Shown here: piece after piece, positions 62,404-64,000 of the stretch | How positions within the stretch are numbered: position 1 is the stretch's first letter | Layout: each line of letters begins with the position of its first letter | NCBI RefSeq assembly: GCF_008828755.2 | Contig: NZ_QBLM01000001.1 | Coordinates: forward strand, 620,001-684,000 | Length of the DNA stretch: 64,000 bases | Reading direction: 5' to 3' | Origin: [Borrelia] turdi | GTDB lineage: Bacteria; Spirochaetota; Spirochaetia; Borreliales; Borreliaceae | The notes under the pieces: generated by a model | What the model was told of the DNA's origin: nothing | The model's database searches: none | The model's input: the letters and a program-made list of their open reading frames with translations, nothing else | Translations under genes and position numbers: made by a program

Positions 62404-64000
62404 TTATTGGAATATTTGCTTTATCTCTTCAAGTCTACATTTGAAAATGTTAATAGTGTTTGTTATTGTTGCTTTTTTTGTTAAATCTACTCCAGTAATA
62501 TTTAAGGAATCTAATGGATATTTAGAACCACCTGTTTTTAAAAATTTTATATAATTTGCTACTGCATCTTTTTTATTCTCTTTAATGTCTTTGTATATTG
62601 ATAGAGCAGCTGCAATGCCTGTAGCATACTGATATACGTAAAAAGGTGAATAAAAGTGGGGAATCCTGAGGCATTCAAGGGGGCTTAATTTATCAAATTT
62701 TAGACTAGGTCCGAAGTATTTTTTTAGCAAATTCATATAAGTTTCTGTTAGTGTTTCTTTTACTAGAGGTTCTTCATTGCTAATCATTTCATGAATGATG
62801 TACTCAAATTCAGCAAACATTGTTTGTCGAAAAAATGTTGAAATCATGTCGTCAATTTGTGTGAGTTTTATATATTTTATTTTTTTAATATCGGCTTCGT
62901 TTTTAAGCAAATATTCTGCTAATATTTGTTCGTTAATTATTGATGCTATTTCTGCTTCAAAAATTGAATAATTATAATGCGGGAATGGATTGTTTTTTAT
63001 ACTAAAGTAAGAGTGCATTGAATGTCCTGCTTCGTGCGCAAGCGTAAACATATCTCTTATTGATTCGTCTTTGTAATTAAGAAGTATATAAGGCTTTCCA
63101 TTGTATGATCCAGCGCTAAAAGCTCCCGATCTTTTCCCAGTATTTTCGTATTTATCAACCCATCTTTCTTTTAAAAGGCCATTTCTTAAGATTTCTGTAT
63201 ATTCATTTCCTAATATCTTTAAAGATTTTAATATTTTCTCACAAGCTTCTTCAAACGAATTTTTAAATGTTATTCCTTTTGTTAATGGTACGTAAACATC
63301 GTAATGATTTAGATATTCTTGGTTTAAAACTTTTTTTCTAAAATCATAATAGTCATGAAGCGCAGATAAATTTTCGTTGACAGTTTCAATTAAATTTGTA
63401 TAAACTTTTTTGTTAATATTATTTGAAAAGAGTTGCATTGAAAAAGTATTTTGGAACTTTCTTGTCTTTGCAATGAAGTGATTTTTTTTAAGGTCTGAAA
63501 TAATAAGATTTGCAAGTGTATTTTCATTGTTTTTGTATTTTTGATAAAATTTCAAAAAAGCTTCTTTTCTTATTTTTTGGTCTTCGTTTTGTAAAAACAG
63601 TGTGTAGGTGGAATTGGTTAAAGGGTGTCCATTAATTTCTCCAAATTCCATATCAGCATTTGTTAATGCTGAGAATATCTTTTGATAAGATGAGTAAAGA
63701 GGGGTGTAGTTAGCAAGTATTTCTTCTTCTTGTTCGCTTAAAATATGATTCTTTTCTCTTAGTATTTTTTCAATTGCAATTTTTTTATCCTTAAGCTCAG
63801 GTTCATTTATCCAAGTTTGAATTTTTTTTACATCTTCTTTTAGTATTTTGGGTATGAAGAACGAGGTGGTATTAGATACTTTTGTAGTTAAATTAAGGGA
63901 CATAGAATATATTTTATTTGAATCCTTATTGGTTACATCGGTTTCTAATTGAAGCATTGCATAGTAAGAGGTCTTCTCTAGATCTTCCATAATTTCATAG
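62404..64000 (-). CDS. pepF: Oligoendopeptidase F (partial, 5' end outside window)
   Basis: At least 531 residues are visible; the frame remains open to the window edge (reading YEIMEDLEKTSYYAML), so the true start is outside. The full family length is about 590-600. It is an M3-family zinc peptidase acting on short peptides in the cytoplasm. The zinc motif FTLAHEAGHSMHSYFS and the third ligand in FEAEIASIINEQIL are present, and RIPHFYSPFYVYQYATGIAA is the typical C-terminal substrate-binding stretch. It precedes pcs by 13 bases. Peptide use suits an auxotrophic host-dependent organism. Confidence 0.95.
   Translation of the reverse strand, partial: YEIMEDLEKTSYYAMLQLETDVTNKDSNKIYSMSLNLTTKVSNTTSFFIPKILKEDVKKIQTWINEPELKDKKIAIEKILREKNHILSEQEEEILANYTPLYSSYQKIFSALTNADMEFGEINGHPLTNSTYTLFLQNEDQKIRKEAFLKFYQKYKNNENTLANLIISDLKKNHFIAKTRKFQNTFSMQLFSNNINKKVYTNLIETVNENLSALHDYYDFRKKVLNQEYLNHYDVYVPLTKGITFKNSFEEACEKILKSLKILGNEYTEILRNGLLKERWVDKYENTGKRSGAFSAGSYNGKPYILLNYKDESIRDMFTLAHEAGHSMHSYFSIKNNPFPHYNYSIFEAEIASIINEQILAEYLLKNEADIKKIKYIKLTQIDDMISTFFRQTMFAEFEYIIHEMISNEEPLVKETLTETYMNLLKKYFGPSLKFDKLSPLECLRIPHFYSPFYVYQYATGIAAALSIYKDIKENKKDAVANYIKFLKTGGSKYPLDSLNITGVDLTKKATITNTINIFKCRLEEIKQIFQ

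Noticed and set aside
1..64000. CRISPR arrays, insertion sequences, prophage or plasmid-type repeats
   Set aside because: No regularly spaced repeats, transposase or integrase-like proteins, or terminal inverted repeats were seen.

Overview
The window is a stretch of spirochaete chromosome, almost certainly from the Borrelia (Borreliella) burgdorferi sensu lato group. The grounds are the very AT-rich base composition, the frequent TTG and GTG starts, a periplasmic-flagellum gene order beginning at flgB, a spirochaetal FlgE with its cross-linking Lys/Cys pair, and a Pcs-type phosphatidylcholine synthase. From memory the gene order matches B31 loci BB0309 down to BB0248, read in reverse of the published numbering. 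Locus names given below are recollection, not a search result.

Region 1 (1-10 kb, + strand): the tail of an unidentified gene, a membrane-anchored propeller-like protein and a degenerate M23 (LytM-like) protein lead into a contracted division/cell-wall cluster: rsmH, ftsL-like, murF, mraY, ftsW, ftsQ, ftsA, ftsZ. The murC, murD, murE, murG and ftsI genes usually found in such clusters are absent. Region 2 (10-13.6 kb): a TPR lipoprotein, dprA and hslVU.

Region 3 (13.6-40.3 kb, + strand): a very long motility run: flgBC, fliEFGHIJ, flbB, fliK, flgDE, flbD, motAB, fliLMNOPQR, flhBAFG. It continues through a small membrane protein with a FliF-like tail, a Jag_N+FapA protein, two small proteins and a shortened Hsp70. 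The only clear promoter is a sigma-70 type -10 box inside the 3' end of hslU. Genes are mostly touching or overlapping, so coupled translation is likely. Together these genes encode the MS ring, C ring, export gate, ATPase complex, rod and hook parts, and stator.

Region 4 (40.3-53.6 kb, mixed strands): a signal peptidase, a LysM+M23 peptidase, a TPR protein with a decayed Mrr-like end, an acidic membrane protein with an Hsp70 substrate-domain-like N-terminus, a lytic transglycosylase, uppP and ftsK. Then on the - strand come rpsU, a second M23 peptidase and recJ. Most act on the envelope, peptidoglycan or chromosome partition.

Region 5 (53.6-64 kb): lon on + converges on a - strand block of pepF, pcs, dedA, tRNA-Leu(GAG), leuS and an RND/MMPL exporter. 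A promoter with perfect consensus hexamers sits directly in front of the tRNA. No insertion sequence, prophage, CRISPR array or rRNA was seen; this looks like core chromosome. The most notable observations are the degenerate M23 protein beside the division cluster, the Hsp70 substrate-domain-like membrane protein, the decayed Mrr domain, the FliF-like tail, a G9 tract inside flgD, and palindromes in two divergent intergenic regions.
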